From Bacillota bacterium (GTDB taxonomy: Bacteria > Bacillota > Clostridia > Lachnospirales > Lachnospiraceae): DNA of 64,000 bases. Location of the stretch: assembly GCA_023439505.1 (NCBI GenBank), contig JAEXNR010000005.1, positions 100,263 through 164,262 of the forward strand, written 5' to 3'. The notes beneath the pieces were generated by a model. That model was not told the DNA's origin. It saw only the letters and a program-made list of their open reading frames with translations, and ran no database searches. Of the stretch, positions 43,510 through 52,634 are shown piece after piece (the stretch's first letter is position 1; every line of letters starts with the position of its first letter). Made by a program: the position numbers and the translations under genes.

Positions 43510-44023
43510 AGATGGCGAACTGGGTGCATCACTGCGTTATTTATCACAGCGATACACGATGACGGATAAACGATGTGTAGCAGTATTAAATGATATCGGT
43601 ACCGAAGAATTGGCACATATGGAAATTGTGGCAACGATTGTCCACCAGTTGACTAGAAGCTTAACGCCCCAAGAGATAGTTGAGGGTGGTTTCCAGAACT
43701 ATTATGTTGATCATACGTTAGGGATTTGGCCCCAGGCTGCTGGCGGTATTCCTTTTAACTCCTGTGAGTTTCAGAGTAAGGGTGACCCAATCACAGACCT
43801 CGTAGAAGATATGGCAGCAGAACAAAAAGCAAGAACAACATATGATAATATTCTTCGTCTGGTTCATGATCAGGATGTTTGCGAACCCATTAAGTTCCTG
43901 CGTCAGAGAGAAATTGTTCATTTCCAGAGATTTGGAGAATGTTTAAGGATTATCTGTGACAATCTGGATTCCAGAAACTTCTATGCATTTAACCCTGCTT
44001 TTCCTGCAGACTTATGTAAATAA
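43507..44023 (+). pseudogene. cotJC: cotJC 3' fragment
   Basis: Codes for the last 171-172 residues of CotJC, starting at GPDGELGASLRYLSQRYTM. Di-manganese ligand motifs are IGTEELAHMEI (Glu, Glu/His), AAEQKARTTYDNIL and LRQREIVHFQRFGECL. An ATG inside the element (43487) opens this frame as a 178-residue product without the N-terminus, but there is no ribosome binding site ahead of it. All catalytic-type residues of the ferritin-like Mn-catalase fold are on this side, so they are lost from the coat unless the element is cut out. Confidence 0.9.
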
Positions 44024-44041
44024 TACCTTGATGTAAATGAC

Positions 44042-44080
44042 AACGGGGAGATTACCAACCGGGAATCTCCCCGTTTTTCT
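44042..44080 (+). terminator. Intrinsic terminator of cotJC
   Basis: AACGGGGAGATT (44042-44053) pairs with AATCTCCCCGTT (44064-44075), followed by TTTCT; the original end of the cotJ operon. Confidence 0.85.
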
Positions 44081-44177
44081 TACCTGATAAACGAAACACA
44101 TGCCGGTTCATTTTACTTCAGATATAACCTGTAATTAGTATGGACATTAAATTAATAGGAAGAATACGATTTATGGC

Positions 44178-44206
44178 TTGACAAAAGGAAAAGTTATGCA
44201 TAAATT
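44178..44206 (+). promoter_or_regulatory. Sigma-A-type promoter before the tautomerase-like gene
   Basis: TTGACA at 44178-44183 and TAAATT at 44201-44206 with a 17-base spacer, 41 bases ahead of the start codon. Confidence 0.5.
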
Positions 44207-44247
44207 TAAAAAGGTACGAATTGTATATCCTAGAGAGGAGATAGACC

Positions 44248-44592
44248 ATGCCATTTATTAATACAAAAACAAATGTGGAAATTACCCAAGATAAAGAGAT
44301 TCAACTGAAACAAAGGTTAGGAAAAGCGATTGAACTGCTTCCGGGAAAAAGTGAAAATTGGTTAATGGTATCTTTTGAAGATCAATGTTCCTTATATTTT
44401 AAGGGGAGATCAGATTCCTCCATCGCATTTGTGGAGGTTAAATTGTTTGGAAGTGCTTCTTTGGAAAGTTATCAGAACCTGACTGCAGAGATTACAAAAA
44501 TACTGAATGAGGAATTGAATATCAGTCCGAATCAGATATTTATCAGATATGATGAGACGACATACTGGGGCTGGAATGGTAACAATTTTTAG
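44248..44592 (+). CDS. MIF/phenylpyruvate-tautomerase-related protein
   Basis: 114 residues with the tautomerase fold pattern: MPFINTKTN at the start (Pro-1/Pro-2 as catalytic base after Met removal), KAIELLPGKSENWLMVSFED, and a C-terminal FIRYDETTYWGWNGNNF as in MIF (WGWNGxxF). Cytosolic, substrate unknown. The gene is 33 bases upstream of the PPi-PFK gene and shares its promoter. Confidence 0.85.
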   Translation: MPFINTKTNVEITQDKEIQLKQRLGKAIELLPGKSENWLMVSFEDQCSLYFKGRSDSSIAFVEVKLFGSASLESYQNLTAEITKILNEELNISPNQIFIRYDETTYWGWNGNNF

Positions 44593-44625
44593 TTTTGAAC
44601 GGCCGGCATTGAGGAGGAACTTGAG

Positions 44626-45846
44626 ATGAAGAACTTATTAGTGGCGCAGTCCGGGGGACCGACTGCGGCGATAAATGCAACTTTGGCCGGTGTGATACAA
44701 GGAGTGCGTGCCAGCGGGAAGGTAGATAAAGTCTACGGCTCTAAAAATGGGATTGAAGGTACAATCAATGATAACCTGATTGATTTAAGCTGGTTGGTTC
44801 TCGATACGCAGGCATCGGATGCGCTTATCTATACCCCATCATCGGCGCTTGGTTCCTGCAGATATAAGTTAAAGGACTGGCATACGGACGAGGAAACCTA
44901 TCAAAGAATCATAGATACCTTTCTTAAATATGATATCCGGTATTTTGTTTATATCGGAGGGAATGATTCCATGGATACAGTGGACAAGCTCTCAGGTTAT
45001 TGCAAGCACAAAAAACTGGACTTTTATATTGTAGGAGCCCCCAAGACGATTGATAATGATCTTGCAGTGACGGATCACTGTCCCGGGTTTGGCTCGGCGG
45101 CAAAATACGTTGCGACGACCATATCAGAAATTGAGCGTGATATCAGCATTTATGACATACCTGCTGTGACCATTATTGAGATCATGGGAAGAAATGCAGG
45201 CTGGCTGACTGCCTCAGCGGCACTGGCAAGATTGAACGGAGGAGCAGGAGCTGATCTGATTTATCTATGCGAAAAAGAGTTTGACAGCGATAAGTTTATA
45301 CAGGATGTTGAGGAGAAGCTGTCGCAGAAGAAAGGAATTCTGGTCGCAGTCAGCGAAGGGGTGAAGAGTAAAGAAGGGGGTTATATCTCCGACCAGATCT
45401 CCCCTAGTGATACGGATACGTTTGGACATAAATATATCGCAGGTGCCGCTCGTGCATTGGAACTGCTGGTGAGAGACAGGATCGGTTGCAAAGTGCGTTC
45501 TGTTGAATTTAATCTGATGCAGCGATCTGCAGCTCATATCACCAGTAAATCGGATATATCAGAATCTCTTATGCTCGGACAAAAAGCGTTGAACTGTGCC
45601 TTAAACGGAGAGACAGGTAAAATGTCTACAATTATCAGGATAAGTGATGAACCTTACCTGGTGGATTATACCTGTGTTCCTGTCAATGAAGTTGCAAATC
45701 ATGAAAAGACGGTTCCAATCAACTGGATTACACCGGAGGGTAATGATGTTACGCAGGAGATGATCGCCTATCTGAAACCTTTAATCCAGGGAGAGAACTA
45801 TCCGGTCTTCGAGAATGGAATACCAAAGCACATCAGACTCTACTAG
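44626..45846 (+). CDS. Pyrophosphate-dependent 6-phosphofructokinase
   Basis: 406 residues. Phosphorylates fructose 6-phosphate in glycolysis, with PPi as the likely donor. It has the GGNDSMDT motif near residue 107 and PKTIDNDL near 130; the Lys of PKTIDND is the known marker for PPi instead of ATP. Substrate motifs IEIMGRNAGWLTA and SEGV are also present. ATG follows GAGGAGGAAC. PPi-PFK saves ATP in sugar-fermenting clostridia. Confidence 0.9.
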   Translation: MKNLLVAQSGGPTAAINATLAGVIQGVRASGKVDKVYGSKNGIEGTINDNLIDLSWLVLDTQASDALIYTPSSALGSCRYKLKDWHTDEETYQRIIDTFLKYDIRYFVYIGGNDSMDTVDKLSGYCKHKKLDFYIVGAPKTIDNDLAVTDHCPGFGSAAKYVATTISEIERDISIYDIPAVTIIEIMGRNAGWLTASAALARLNGGAGADLIYLCEKEFDSDKFIQDVEEKLSQKKGILVAVSEGVKSKEGGYISDQISPSDTDTFGHKYIAGAARALELLVRDRIGCKVRSVEFNLMQRSAAHITSKSDISESLMLGQKALNCALNGETGKMSTIIRISDEPYLVDYTCVPVNEVANHEKTVPINWITPEGNDVTQEMIAYLKPLIQGENYPVFENGIPKHIRLY

Positions 45847-45865
45847 AGGTTTTGTGAATAAAAGA

Positions 45866-45906
45866 GGCTGTTTCAATAGGATGGGATCCTCTTGAAACAG
45901 CCTTTT
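45866..45906. terminator. Intrinsic terminator between PPi-PFK and the wall hydrolase
   Basis: GGCTGTTTCAA (45866-45876) and TTGAAACAGCC (45892-45902), then TTTT; suitable for both convergent genes. Confidence 0.8.
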
Positions 45907-45915
45907 CACTTATTA

Positions 45916-47169
45916 TTACCAGAATAATTGATCATCAATTTTTACACTGGTGGACTTCTTATCATAACCTTTTCTTACAGCTGCTCTATAGGAATGGAAA
46001 TATAGTCTGCTTCCGATATTGTTGGCGCCCTCAAGGGCCTGTTGTGCGGCCTTAATGGATAGGAGCTGCGAATTGGAATTGTAATTTGTGTAACTATCTA
46101 ATTGCTTCCTTAAAGAGCCGGAGGAGGCTACCGTAAATTGTCCGGGGGAATAGATGACGTTCTCTATGCTGTCAGGGAAATCACCTGATTTTACTCTGTT
46201 TAAAACGATATTTGCCACGGCCAGTTTTCCTTCGAATGTTTGGGAACCGGCTTCGGCCTGGACAAGACAAGCCAATAATTTCAGATCCTCTTTTGAATAA
46301 CTGATGCCGTTACGATAAACAGTGAGTGTCTCTTTTTTCAGTCGTTCTTCTTCCTTTAATCTTAACAGCGTTTGTTCTTCTTCTTTGGAAACCGCCTTAT
46401 CAAACTCAATACGAACCTCTGCAAACTCGGATTTTACATAACCGATACGATGATCATCTGTCAGGTTTACTTTAATCCAATCTCCCTGCTCCTTGATAAC
46501 AGGATATATCTCACTCCTGTAAATAACATCTACTTTCTCTGAATCCATATCTGGCTTTTTCCTGACATTTAAACCATCCACCTTAACTGTCATGCATTTT
46601 CTGCCATACTTTTTAATTAATTCTTCATCAGAAAAACCAGTTTTGATAAATTCTGATTTCACATACCCTTTTATGCTGCCTGACTCTACATAATACCAGT
46701 CATTCTTTTTGGACAAAATCTTAGCGGCACCGTCTTTATAAAGCTTCCCAAGGACATCGCTGTCGGTATCTGCCTTCTCCCTAACATTAACGTAATCATC
46801 CGCTATGGCGATACCAAGATCGGAATACAGAGAGTGGTCTTCTTCTGGCAGATTAAGCTGCTCGGCAACAACTGCATCAGTGTTTTCTTCATTCGGATTC
46901 TTTTTATCAGAATCTGTATCATTTGGAATCATATTGTCATCTGTCTGAGCATTGCTTGTATCGGTACTGTCACTTCTTTTATAAGAGATGGGACGCATCT
47001 GATCGGAAGCAGTAACCGAAAGGGTAGTTCCGTTATCTGCGACAGCGGAATTGACATCCTGAGCAATACCTGATCGCCTTGGAATTTCTATTAGTTCTGA
47101 CATGCTAAAAACAGCAAGAAAAACAAACAAAGACAATAGGGTTCTTTTGATTTTCATTTTATTATTCAC
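45916..47169 (-). CDS. SleB/CwlJ-type cell wall hydrolase with two SH3 domains
   Basis: 417 residues. N-terminal signal/anchor (RTLLSLFVFLAVFSMSELIE); a Ser/Thr/Asp-rich spacer; two bacterial SH3 domains (about residues 130-195, VNVREKADTDSDVLGKLY, and 200-260, LNVRKKPDMDSEKVDVIY). A Lys/Glu-rich helix leads to a C-terminal Hydrolase_2 domain (about 305-417, CLVQAEAGSQTFEGKLAVANIVLNR), whose Glu in QAEAG is the expected catalytic residue. Such enzymes degrade cortex in spores or remodel vegetative walls; which one applies here is not clear. Confidence 0.87.
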   Translation of the reverse strand: MNNKMKIKRTLLSLFVFLAVFSMSELIEIPRRSGIAQDVNSAVADNGTTLSVTASDQMRPISYKRSDSTDTSNAQTDDNMIPNDTDSDKKNPNEENTDAVVAEQLNLPEEDHSLYSDLGIAIADDYVNVREKADTDSDVLGKLYKDGAAKILSKKNDWYYVESGSIKGYVKSEFIKTGFSDEELIKKYGRKCMTVKVDGLNVRKKPDMDSEKVDVIYRSEIYPVIKEQGDWIKVNLTDDHRIGYVKSEFAEVRIEFDKAVSKEEEQTLLRLKEEERLKKETLTVYRNGISYSKEDLKLLACLVQAEAGSQTFEGKLAVANIVLNRVKSGDFPDSIENVIYSPGQFTVASSGSLRKQLDSYTNYNSNSQLLSIKAAQQALEGANNIGSRLYFHSYRAAVRKGYDKKSTSVKIDDQLFW

Positions 47170-47354
47170 CTTCTAAACAATTTCGTGTGGCATTGCACAA
47201 GCTATTATAGCCTATTGCATTTGGAAAAGCAACCATTTTAGCATCTGTGCAGGATAATTGTTACAGAATAATACATTATATGTTAAATATATTACAAAAA
47301 TATAAAATAATACCATGCAAATTAAATATAGTGCTGCATTTGTCTGGATAATAA

Positions 47355-47405
47355 AAAGGGGCCTCGCATAATAACTTTTAAAAAATTATAATGCGATGCC
47401 CCTTT
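47355..47405. terminator. Stem-loop upstream of plsC end
   Basis: AAAAGGGGC-CTCGCAT pairs with ATGCGAT-GCCCCTTTT, giving a T-run in both directions; terminates plsC on the minus strand. Confidence 0.75.
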
Positions 47406-47427
47406 TGTGTGCTCAGACAGCAGGTGG

Positions 47428-48153
47428 TTATTTGGTTTTAAATGTTTCAATGGTCTCTTTAATCATAGATGAGACCAAAGTCGCAATTTCTGTTGATTTC
47501 ATTCCTTGATAATCTTCGTAATATAATGGTTTTAAATAATGAAGTTGCATAGTTAATTTTTTGATTGAATGGGAATCAAAGGCTTTAAAGGAATCAATTA
47601 AAGCAACCGGAACAATCGGACACCGGGCATTCATGGCGCTCTTAAAACTGCCACCTTTAAACTCCAGAAGTTCATTCCCATTTCTGGATCTTGTCCCCTC
47701 AGCAAAGATTAAGAAGTTTTCACCTGTCTTAACCCTGCGTGTCATATTCATGATTACCTGCATGGATTGACGGACATCTTCCCTGTCAATCACTTCTGCC
47801 TGCAATAACTGAATCACCTGCTTTAACAGAAACGTATCCTTAACTTCTTTTTTCATTACGGTTACGAAAGGGCGTTCATGCGTCTGTAAAAATGCGAGTG
47901 CATCGAAAAGTCCCTGATGATTGGGAAACATAATATAACCGGATTCCTCCGGGAGATTTTCCAAACCATAACATTCCACCTTGACACGTCCTCTGCGGAT
48001 GGCAATGGGGGTTAATATATGAAGTAGCTGATATCTGACAGCCGCATCATATTTTTGAATATTACAGTACTTAAAGATACGGTAAAACCAAAAGGGTAAA
48101 TTAAATAAACTCCGAATAACCATTAATATGATTCTTTCCACATAATCCTCCAT
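47428..48153 (-). CDS. plsC: 1-acyl-sn-glycerol-3-phosphate acyltransferase (PlsC-like)
   Basis: 241 residues. Transfers an acyl chain to lysophosphatidate in phospholipid synthesis, at the membrane. NHQGLFD (HX4D catalytic motif) lies near residue 77, FAEGTRSR near 150 and PIVPVAL near 178, in order and spacing of the family. An N-terminal hydrophobic helix (MVIRSLFNLPFWFYRIF) anchors it. It follows the sigma factor gene in the same direction by about 58 bases. Confidence 0.87.
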   Translation of the reverse strand: MEDYVERIILMVIRSLFNLPFWFYRIFKYCNIQKYDAAVRYQLLHILTPIAIRRGRVKVECYGLENLPEESGYIMFPNHQGLFDALAFLQTHERPFVTVMKKEVKDTFLLKQVIQLLQAEVIDREDVRQSMQVIMNMTRRVKTGENFLIFAEGTRSRNGNELLEFKGGSFKSAMNARCPIVPVALIDSFKAFDSHSIKKLTMQLHYLKPLYYEDYQGMKSTEIATLVSSMIKETIETFKTK

Positions 48154-48210
48154 CTTGCTCCGAAGCTGTTCCTTCGAGCAATCATATGCTGCATCATTCT
48201 ATTTATCGAT

Positions 48211-49329
48211 TTAGATTAGTTCATATCCCTTCAGCATTTTGGCACGGCTGGGATGTCTCAATTTCCGCAGGGCCTTGGCTTCAATCTGTCGAATTCTTTC
48301 TCGGGTTACATTGAATTCTTTTCCGACCTCTTCCAGAGTACGGCTCCTTCCGTCCTTTAAACCAAAACGTAAAATCAGAACCCGTTGCTCCCTTTCGGTC
48401 AGGGTATCCAAAAGTCTGGTGATCTGGTCTCTCAGGATCGAGTAAGAAGCGGCATCCTCCGGACTCATCATGCTGTCATCCTTAATAAAATCGCCCAGAT
48501 GACTATCATCCTCTTCACCGATGGGCGTGTCCAGGGAAATTGGATCCGCGGAAACCTTTAAGATTTCACGTACCTTTTCCAAAGGCATATGTAGGGCTTG
48601 TGCCAGTTCCTGATCCGTAGGTTCTCTGCCCAGGTCCTGCAGCAATGTTCTGGAAATACGATAGGTTTTATTAATTACTTCCGACATGTGCACCGGTATA
48701 CGAATGGTTCTGGATTGATCTGCAATCGATCTGGTGATTGCCTGCCTGATCCACCAGGTTGCATAAGTGCTGAATTTATAGCCCTTGGTATAATCAAACT
48801 TTTCAACTGCTTTAATTAATCCAAGATTACCTTCCTGAATCAAATCCAGAAAGGATAAGCCTCTTCCTACATATCGTTTCGCAATACTTACAACAAGACG
48901 AAGATTTGACTCAGCCAGTGTTTGCCTTGCCGACACATCACCTTGTTCCATTTTCTTGGCAAGACTGATTTCATCCGCGACAGATAAAAGAGGATAATTT
49001 CCGATTTCCTTCAGATACTGGTGAACAGGATCATCTGAAGCACCATATGAGGAGGCGGAAAAGGAATCTGTCTCCACAGGCAGTTCTGTATCGTCCTCCA
49101 TTTCCAGCAAGATGTCTTCATCAGGTTCTTCCTCTACAGAGTTCAAAACGACGATATTATGAGCTTCAAGTTTTTCATATATTTTGTCAATCTGACTGTT
49201 ATCTAAATTAAATTCGCTGATTAACGAGGTTACATACTGGGCATCTATAATTCCTTTTTGCTTCGCGGCAAAATGAATTAACTCTTGAAGCTTTTCTTCA
49301 AACACATCATGGCTGGGTTGATTGATCAT
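48211..49329 (-). CDS. rpoD: RNA polymerase primary sigma factor (SigA/RpoD)
   Basis: 372 residues. Region 1.1-like N-terminus; region 1.2 DPVHQYLKEIGNYPLLS; region 2 with GLSFLDLIQEGNLGLIKAVEKFDYTKGYKFSTYATWWIRQAI (DNA melting and -10 reading); region 3; region 4.2 EEVGKEFNVTRERIRQIEAKALRKLRHPSR (-35 recognition). Length and order are those of the vegetative factor of Firmicutes. The ATG has GGAGG upstream. A possible promoter (TTGTAT 49479-49474, CATAAT 49456-49451, 17-base spacer, minus strand) is about 120 bases ahead. Confidence 0.95.
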   Translation of the reverse strand: MINQPSHDVFEEKLQELIHFAAKQKGIIDAQYVTSLISEFNLDNSQIDKIYEKLEAHNIVVLNSVEEEPDEDILLEMEDDTELPVETDSFSASSYGASDDPVHQYLKEIGNYPLLSVADEISLAKKMEQGDVSARQTLAESNLRLVVSIAKRYVGRGLSFLDLIQEGNLGLIKAVEKFDYTKGYKFSTYATWWIRQAITRSIADQSRTIRIPVHMSEVINKTYRISRTLLQDLGREPTDQELAQALHMPLEKVREILKVSADPISLDTPIGEEDDSHLGDFIKDDSMMSPEDAASYSILRDQITRLLDTLTEREQRVLILRFGLKDGRSRTLEEVGKEFNVTRERIRQIEAKALRKLRHPSRAKMLKGYELI

Positions 49330-49680
49330 TTTGTTTCCTCCGTTTTAGGATTAAAAAAGCACTAACAATAAGTATATCATAAAAGGGACAAGAAAGATAT
49401 ACGAATAAATGAAAAAGGATGTAAAATATTTACTGACAGGATCGTGCTTTATTATGTAAGTATACCAATATTAATACAAACTATATCGGTCGCAAAATAA
49501 AAAAAATGAAGAGAAATTCGCTTAAGTTAATATTTTATAAAAAAATGAATTTCAGAGATCCTTATTTCTACCATATGAAAAGATTGAGATAGGGACAAAT
49601 CAATCTGGATCAGTGGCAGAAATAAAGATGGATCTGAAATTCATCGGATCATCATGGGATATTATTTATCATCAAAAAGA
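49330..49680. other. 351-base non-coding stretch between rpoD and the TrpB2-type gene
   Basis: AT-rich spacer. Apart from the weak promoter-like pair for rpoD (49451-49479, minus strand) I find no gene. A run of A residues (49497-49510) and scattered short repeats such as ATGAATTTCAGAGATCC versus GGATCTGAAATTCAT (about 49544-49560 and 49629-49643) can pair. These may form the terminator of the TrpB2-type gene or a large loop. Confidence 0.4.
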
Positions 49681-51060
49681 CTATTCCATATAAGGTATCT
49701 TGGGAAGCTCATCGAATCCTTTCTTTAAATCTTCCTCAGATGGAACATAATCCTGCATGGTACCTTCAAGGTATGCCGAATAAGCTGTCATATCGAAATA
49801 TCCGGTACCGGTTAAACCAAAGAGAATGGTTTTAGCCTCGCCGGTTTCTTTACATTTAAGCGCTTCATCCATTGCCGTACGGATCGCATGTGCAGATTCC
49901 GGAGCGGGAAGGATGGTTTCCTGTTTTGCAAAGAAAGTCGCTGCCTCAAAGACCTTGGTCTGCTCCACTGCAACGGCCTCCATATATCCGTCATGATATA
50001 ATTTTGATAAGATGGGGGACATTCCGTGATATCTAAGACCGCCTGCATGGTTGGCCGATGGAATGAAGCTGCTCCCCAGGGTATACATTCTCGCCAGAGG
50101 TGTTACTCTTCCGGTATCACAAAAATCATAGGCATATTTTCCGCGGGTAAAGGAAGGGCAGGAAGCCGGTTCCACCGCCACGATGCGGGGATCTGCCTTA
50201 CCAAGTAATTTGTCCTGCATAAAAGGAGCAATCAGACCGCCCAGGTTGGAACCGCCGCCGGCGCAGCCGACGATGATGTCCGGATATTCATCTAACAATT
50301 CCATCGCAAGCTTTGACTCAAGACCGATAATGGACTGATGTAATAAAACCTGATTTAATACGGAACCCAGAACATAACGATAACCGGGAGTGGTAACGGC
50401 TTTTTCCACAGCCTCTGAGATAGCACATCCAAGACTTCCGGTAGTATCCGGATTTTTTGCAAGAATTGCCTGTCCCGCCTGTGTGGTCATACTTGGACTG
50501 GGGAAAATCTCGGCGTCAAAGGTTTTCATAACGGATTTACGAAATGGTTTTTGCTCATAAGAACATTTCACCATATATACGGTAAGCGGGAGATTATAAT
50601 AAGCACATGCTTCGGAGAGCGCCGTACCCCACTGACCGGCGCCGGTCTCAGTTGTCAGACCCTTTAGCCCCTGTTCTTTTGCATAATATGCCTGAGCAAT
50701 GGCAGAATTAAGTTTGTGGCTGCCGGAGGTATTATTACCTTCGAATTTGTAGTAAATTTTTGCGGGGGTGCCCAAAGCCTTTTCCAGATTGTAAGCCCTG
50801 ATCAATGGGGAGGGACGATACATTTTATAAAAATCTTGAATTTCCTCCGGAATATCAATGTATCGGGTTACTGCATCCATTTCCTGCTTCGCAAGCTGCT
50901 CACAAAAGATCGGATATAACTCTTCTTCCTTCACCGGCTTTAAGGTACCTGGATTTAGCATAGGATCCGGCTGCTCCTTCATATCCGCACGAAGGTTGTA
51001 CCACTGCTTTGGCATTTGATCCTCAGTAAGATATAATCTGTGTGGAACTTTTTTAGACAT
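49681..51060 (-). CDS. TrpB2-type (TrpB-like) pyridoxal-phosphate enzyme
   Basis: 459 residues, related to tryptophan synthase beta chain type 2. It has the PLP-lysine context NNTSGSHKLNSAIAQAYYA (Lys about residue 117), ETGAGQWGTALS, and the phosphate-binding CAGGGSNLGG near 265. The extended N-terminus (LYLTEDQMPKQWYNLRADM) is typical of TrpB2. It would condense indole, or a related nucleophile, with serine. ATG 51060 follows GAAAGGGG. A tryptophan-type T-box leader upstream supports a role linked to tryptophan. Confidence 0.9.
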   Translation of the reverse strand: MSKKVPHRLYLTEDQMPKQWYNLRADMKEQPDPMLNPGTLKPVKEEELYPIFCEQLAKQEMDAVTRYIDIPEEIQDFYKMYRPSPLIRAYNLEKALGTPAKIYYKFEGNNTSGSHKLNSAIAQAYYAKEQGLKGLTTETGAGQWGTALSEACAYYNLPLTVYMVKCSYEQKPFRKSVMKTFDAEIFPSPSMTTQAGQAILAKNPDTTGSLGCAISEAVEKAVTTPGYRYVLGSVLNQVLLHQSIIGLESKLAMELLDEYPDIIVGCAGGGSNLGGLIAPFMQDKLLGKADPRIVAVEPASCPSFTRGKYAYDFCDTGRVTPLARMYTLGSSFIPSANHAGGLRYHGMSPILSKLYHDGYMEAVAVEQTKVFEAATFFAKQETILPAPESAHAIRTAMDEALKCKETGEAKTILFGLTGTGYFDMTAYSAYLEGTMQDYVPSEEDLKKGFDELPKIPYME

Positions 51061-51107
51061 AATAAAAACCCCTTTCACTATTATCATATTTTTTATTGCA
51101 TATAAAA

Positions 51108-51395
51108 AAGCTTTTGTCTCAGAATTATCTGGGACAAAAGCTTAACATCAACTTCTGCGGTACCACCCGGTTTGGTGCAAATGCACCCGCTCGTTCCATA
51201 TACTATCATATATGCTCCCTTGGTAACGGATGGAGATTCCGTCAGGCATTACTCGGCGACAGCCTTTCTTCCTACCCTCGTAAGTCCATTCCATTCTGAG
51301 TTAATACTGCACTCACACCAGCGGCAGCTCTCTGAAAATAACACCAAAATATACTATTCTTACTCAACGGTTTTGAATATAAATTAATATTATAG
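51108..51395 (-). promoter_or_regulatory. T-box riboswitch leader, probably tryptophan-specific
   Basis: On the minus strand, the T-box core GGGTGGTACCGC (51168-51157) is followed by a terminator (stem 51108-51120 with 51129-51143, then T-run). Upstream is a stem-I-like region with AGAGAGCTGCC and a GGAATGGACTTACG segment where TGG-A fits a Trp specifier codon. Uncharged tRNA would pair with the T-box and prevent termination, so the TrpB2-type gene is expressed when tryptophan is scarce. The specifier reading is inferred. Confidence 0.85.
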
Positions 51396-51420
51396 TACAC
51401 GTTAGAATAAAAAATGTCAA
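51392..51420 (-). promoter_or_regulatory. Promoter of the T-box leader
   Basis: On the minus strand TTGACA (51420-51415) is followed by TACTAT with a 17-base spacer, or TATAAT with 20, just ahead of the leader. Confidence 0.5.
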
Positions 51421-51582
51421 CATAAATAGTAAATAGTACGTAATATAAATAGTAAATAGTATGTAATATTTAGAAATTGAGAGCAAATTTAAGAGAAAAT
51501 GACGAATATCACCGCAAAGATTTTGCCAATTCATTCATAATCCTGTCTCTTATATGAGGCAGGAAAATCAATTTCTTCCTAT

Positions 51583-51624
51583 TAATATAAACAGACTAAT
51601 ATAAACAGACTAATATAAACAGAC
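51583..51624 (+). repeat. Three tandem 14-bp repeats
   Basis: TAATATAAACAGAC occurs three times in direct succession (51583-51596, 51597-51610, 51611-51624) upstream of the rpsL promoter. A hairpin CCTGTCTC/GAGGCAGG lies at about 51542-51563. Role unknown; replication slippage is likely. Confidence 0.7.
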
Positions 51625-51725
51625 TAACAAAACAGGCTCATTAAAAAGGACCCATGCAAAACCCCTTATAAACAATGCATACAAAACTTCTTGCATACAA
51701 TACCAAGACTTTACATAAAAAAGCC

Positions 51726-51754
51726 TTGACATTTTAAAATGGAAAAAGTATAAT
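51726..51754 (+). promoter_or_regulatory. Strong sigma-A promoter of the str operon
   Basis: Perfect TTGACA (51726-51731) and perfect TATAAT (51749-51754) with a 17-base spacer. The leader to rpsL is about 175 bases long. Confidence 0.85.
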
Positions 51755-51934
51755 CATCTAGCGTGCAATTTTTTGTATGCAATGTATTTTTTGTGCGTTT
51801 TTTGAAATGCTGATAAAGTAGTCAAAAACGCAAATTAAAACCACAGAATTTTTATCCATTACAGGTGACCTTTTCACCGGTTTATACCGGGAAAAGCAAC
51901 TATGTATCAATTATTTTCAGGAGGTGAAAAATTA

Positions 51935-52357
51935 ATGCCAACATTTAACCAGTTAGTAAGAAAAGGAAGACAGACAGTAGAATACAAATCAACTTCTCCT
52001 GCTTTGCAGAAAGGACTTAACTCCTTAAAGAAGAGACAGACTGATATTTCTGCTCCTCAAAAAAGAGGTGTTTGTACAGCTGTTAGAACTGCAACCCCTA
52101 AGAAGCCTAATTCAGCGCTTCGTAAGATTGCCAGAGTTCGTTTGTCTAACGGTATCGAAGTAACAAGCTACATTCCTGGTGAAGGTCATAACCTTCAGGA
52201 GCATAGCGTTGTTCTGATCAGAGGTGGTAGGGTAAAGGATTTACCTGGTACAAGATATCACATCGTCAGAGGTACTCTTGATACTGCAGGCGTTGCCAAG
52301 AGAAGACAGGCACGTTCCAAGTATGGTGCAAAGAGACCAAAAGAAGCAAAAAAATAA
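51935..52357 (+). CDS. rpsL: 30S ribosomal protein S12
   Basis: 140 residues starting MPTFNQLVRKGRQ, with KKPNSALRKIARVRLSNG and the conserved PGEGHNLQEHSVVLIRGGRV loop that lies in the decoding centre. ATG 51935 has a strong AGGAGGTG; an earlier in-frame ATG at 51902 is not used. First gene of the str operon. Confidence 0.97.
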   Translation: MPTFNQLVRKGRQTVEYKSTSPALQKGLNSLKKRQTDISAPQKRGVCTAVRTATPKKPNSALRKIARVRLSNGIEVTSYIPGEGHNLQEHSVVLIRGGRVKDLPGTRYHIVRGTLDTAGVAKRRQARSKYGAKRPKEAKK

Positions 52358-52634
52358 TTCAATTACTAAGTGATGTTTAAGTGCCGGATTAATTTTTTAT
52401 TTCCGTATGATTTGTATTTCTGTGGGTTACAGATGATACAAGAGTAAATTAATTTATTCTATTGGAAGACGAAGTTAACTGAGCACGAACACAAACGGTG
52501 GAAGATAACCTTCCATTCAAGTCAAGCGAATTGAAGTAAGATATTACAGAGGTTTGCTTGTATGTGAGTACCGTTGAATTAATTGTCTGATGAATGCGAA
52601 GCGTTCATTAAGTATCGTTAAGGAGGGAAGAAAC

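Noticed and set aside
51583..51624. 14-base tandem repeats as regulatory sites of the str operon
   Set aside because: They lie about 100 bases upstream of a consensus promoter and are perfect copies without dyad symmetry; slippage explains them as well.
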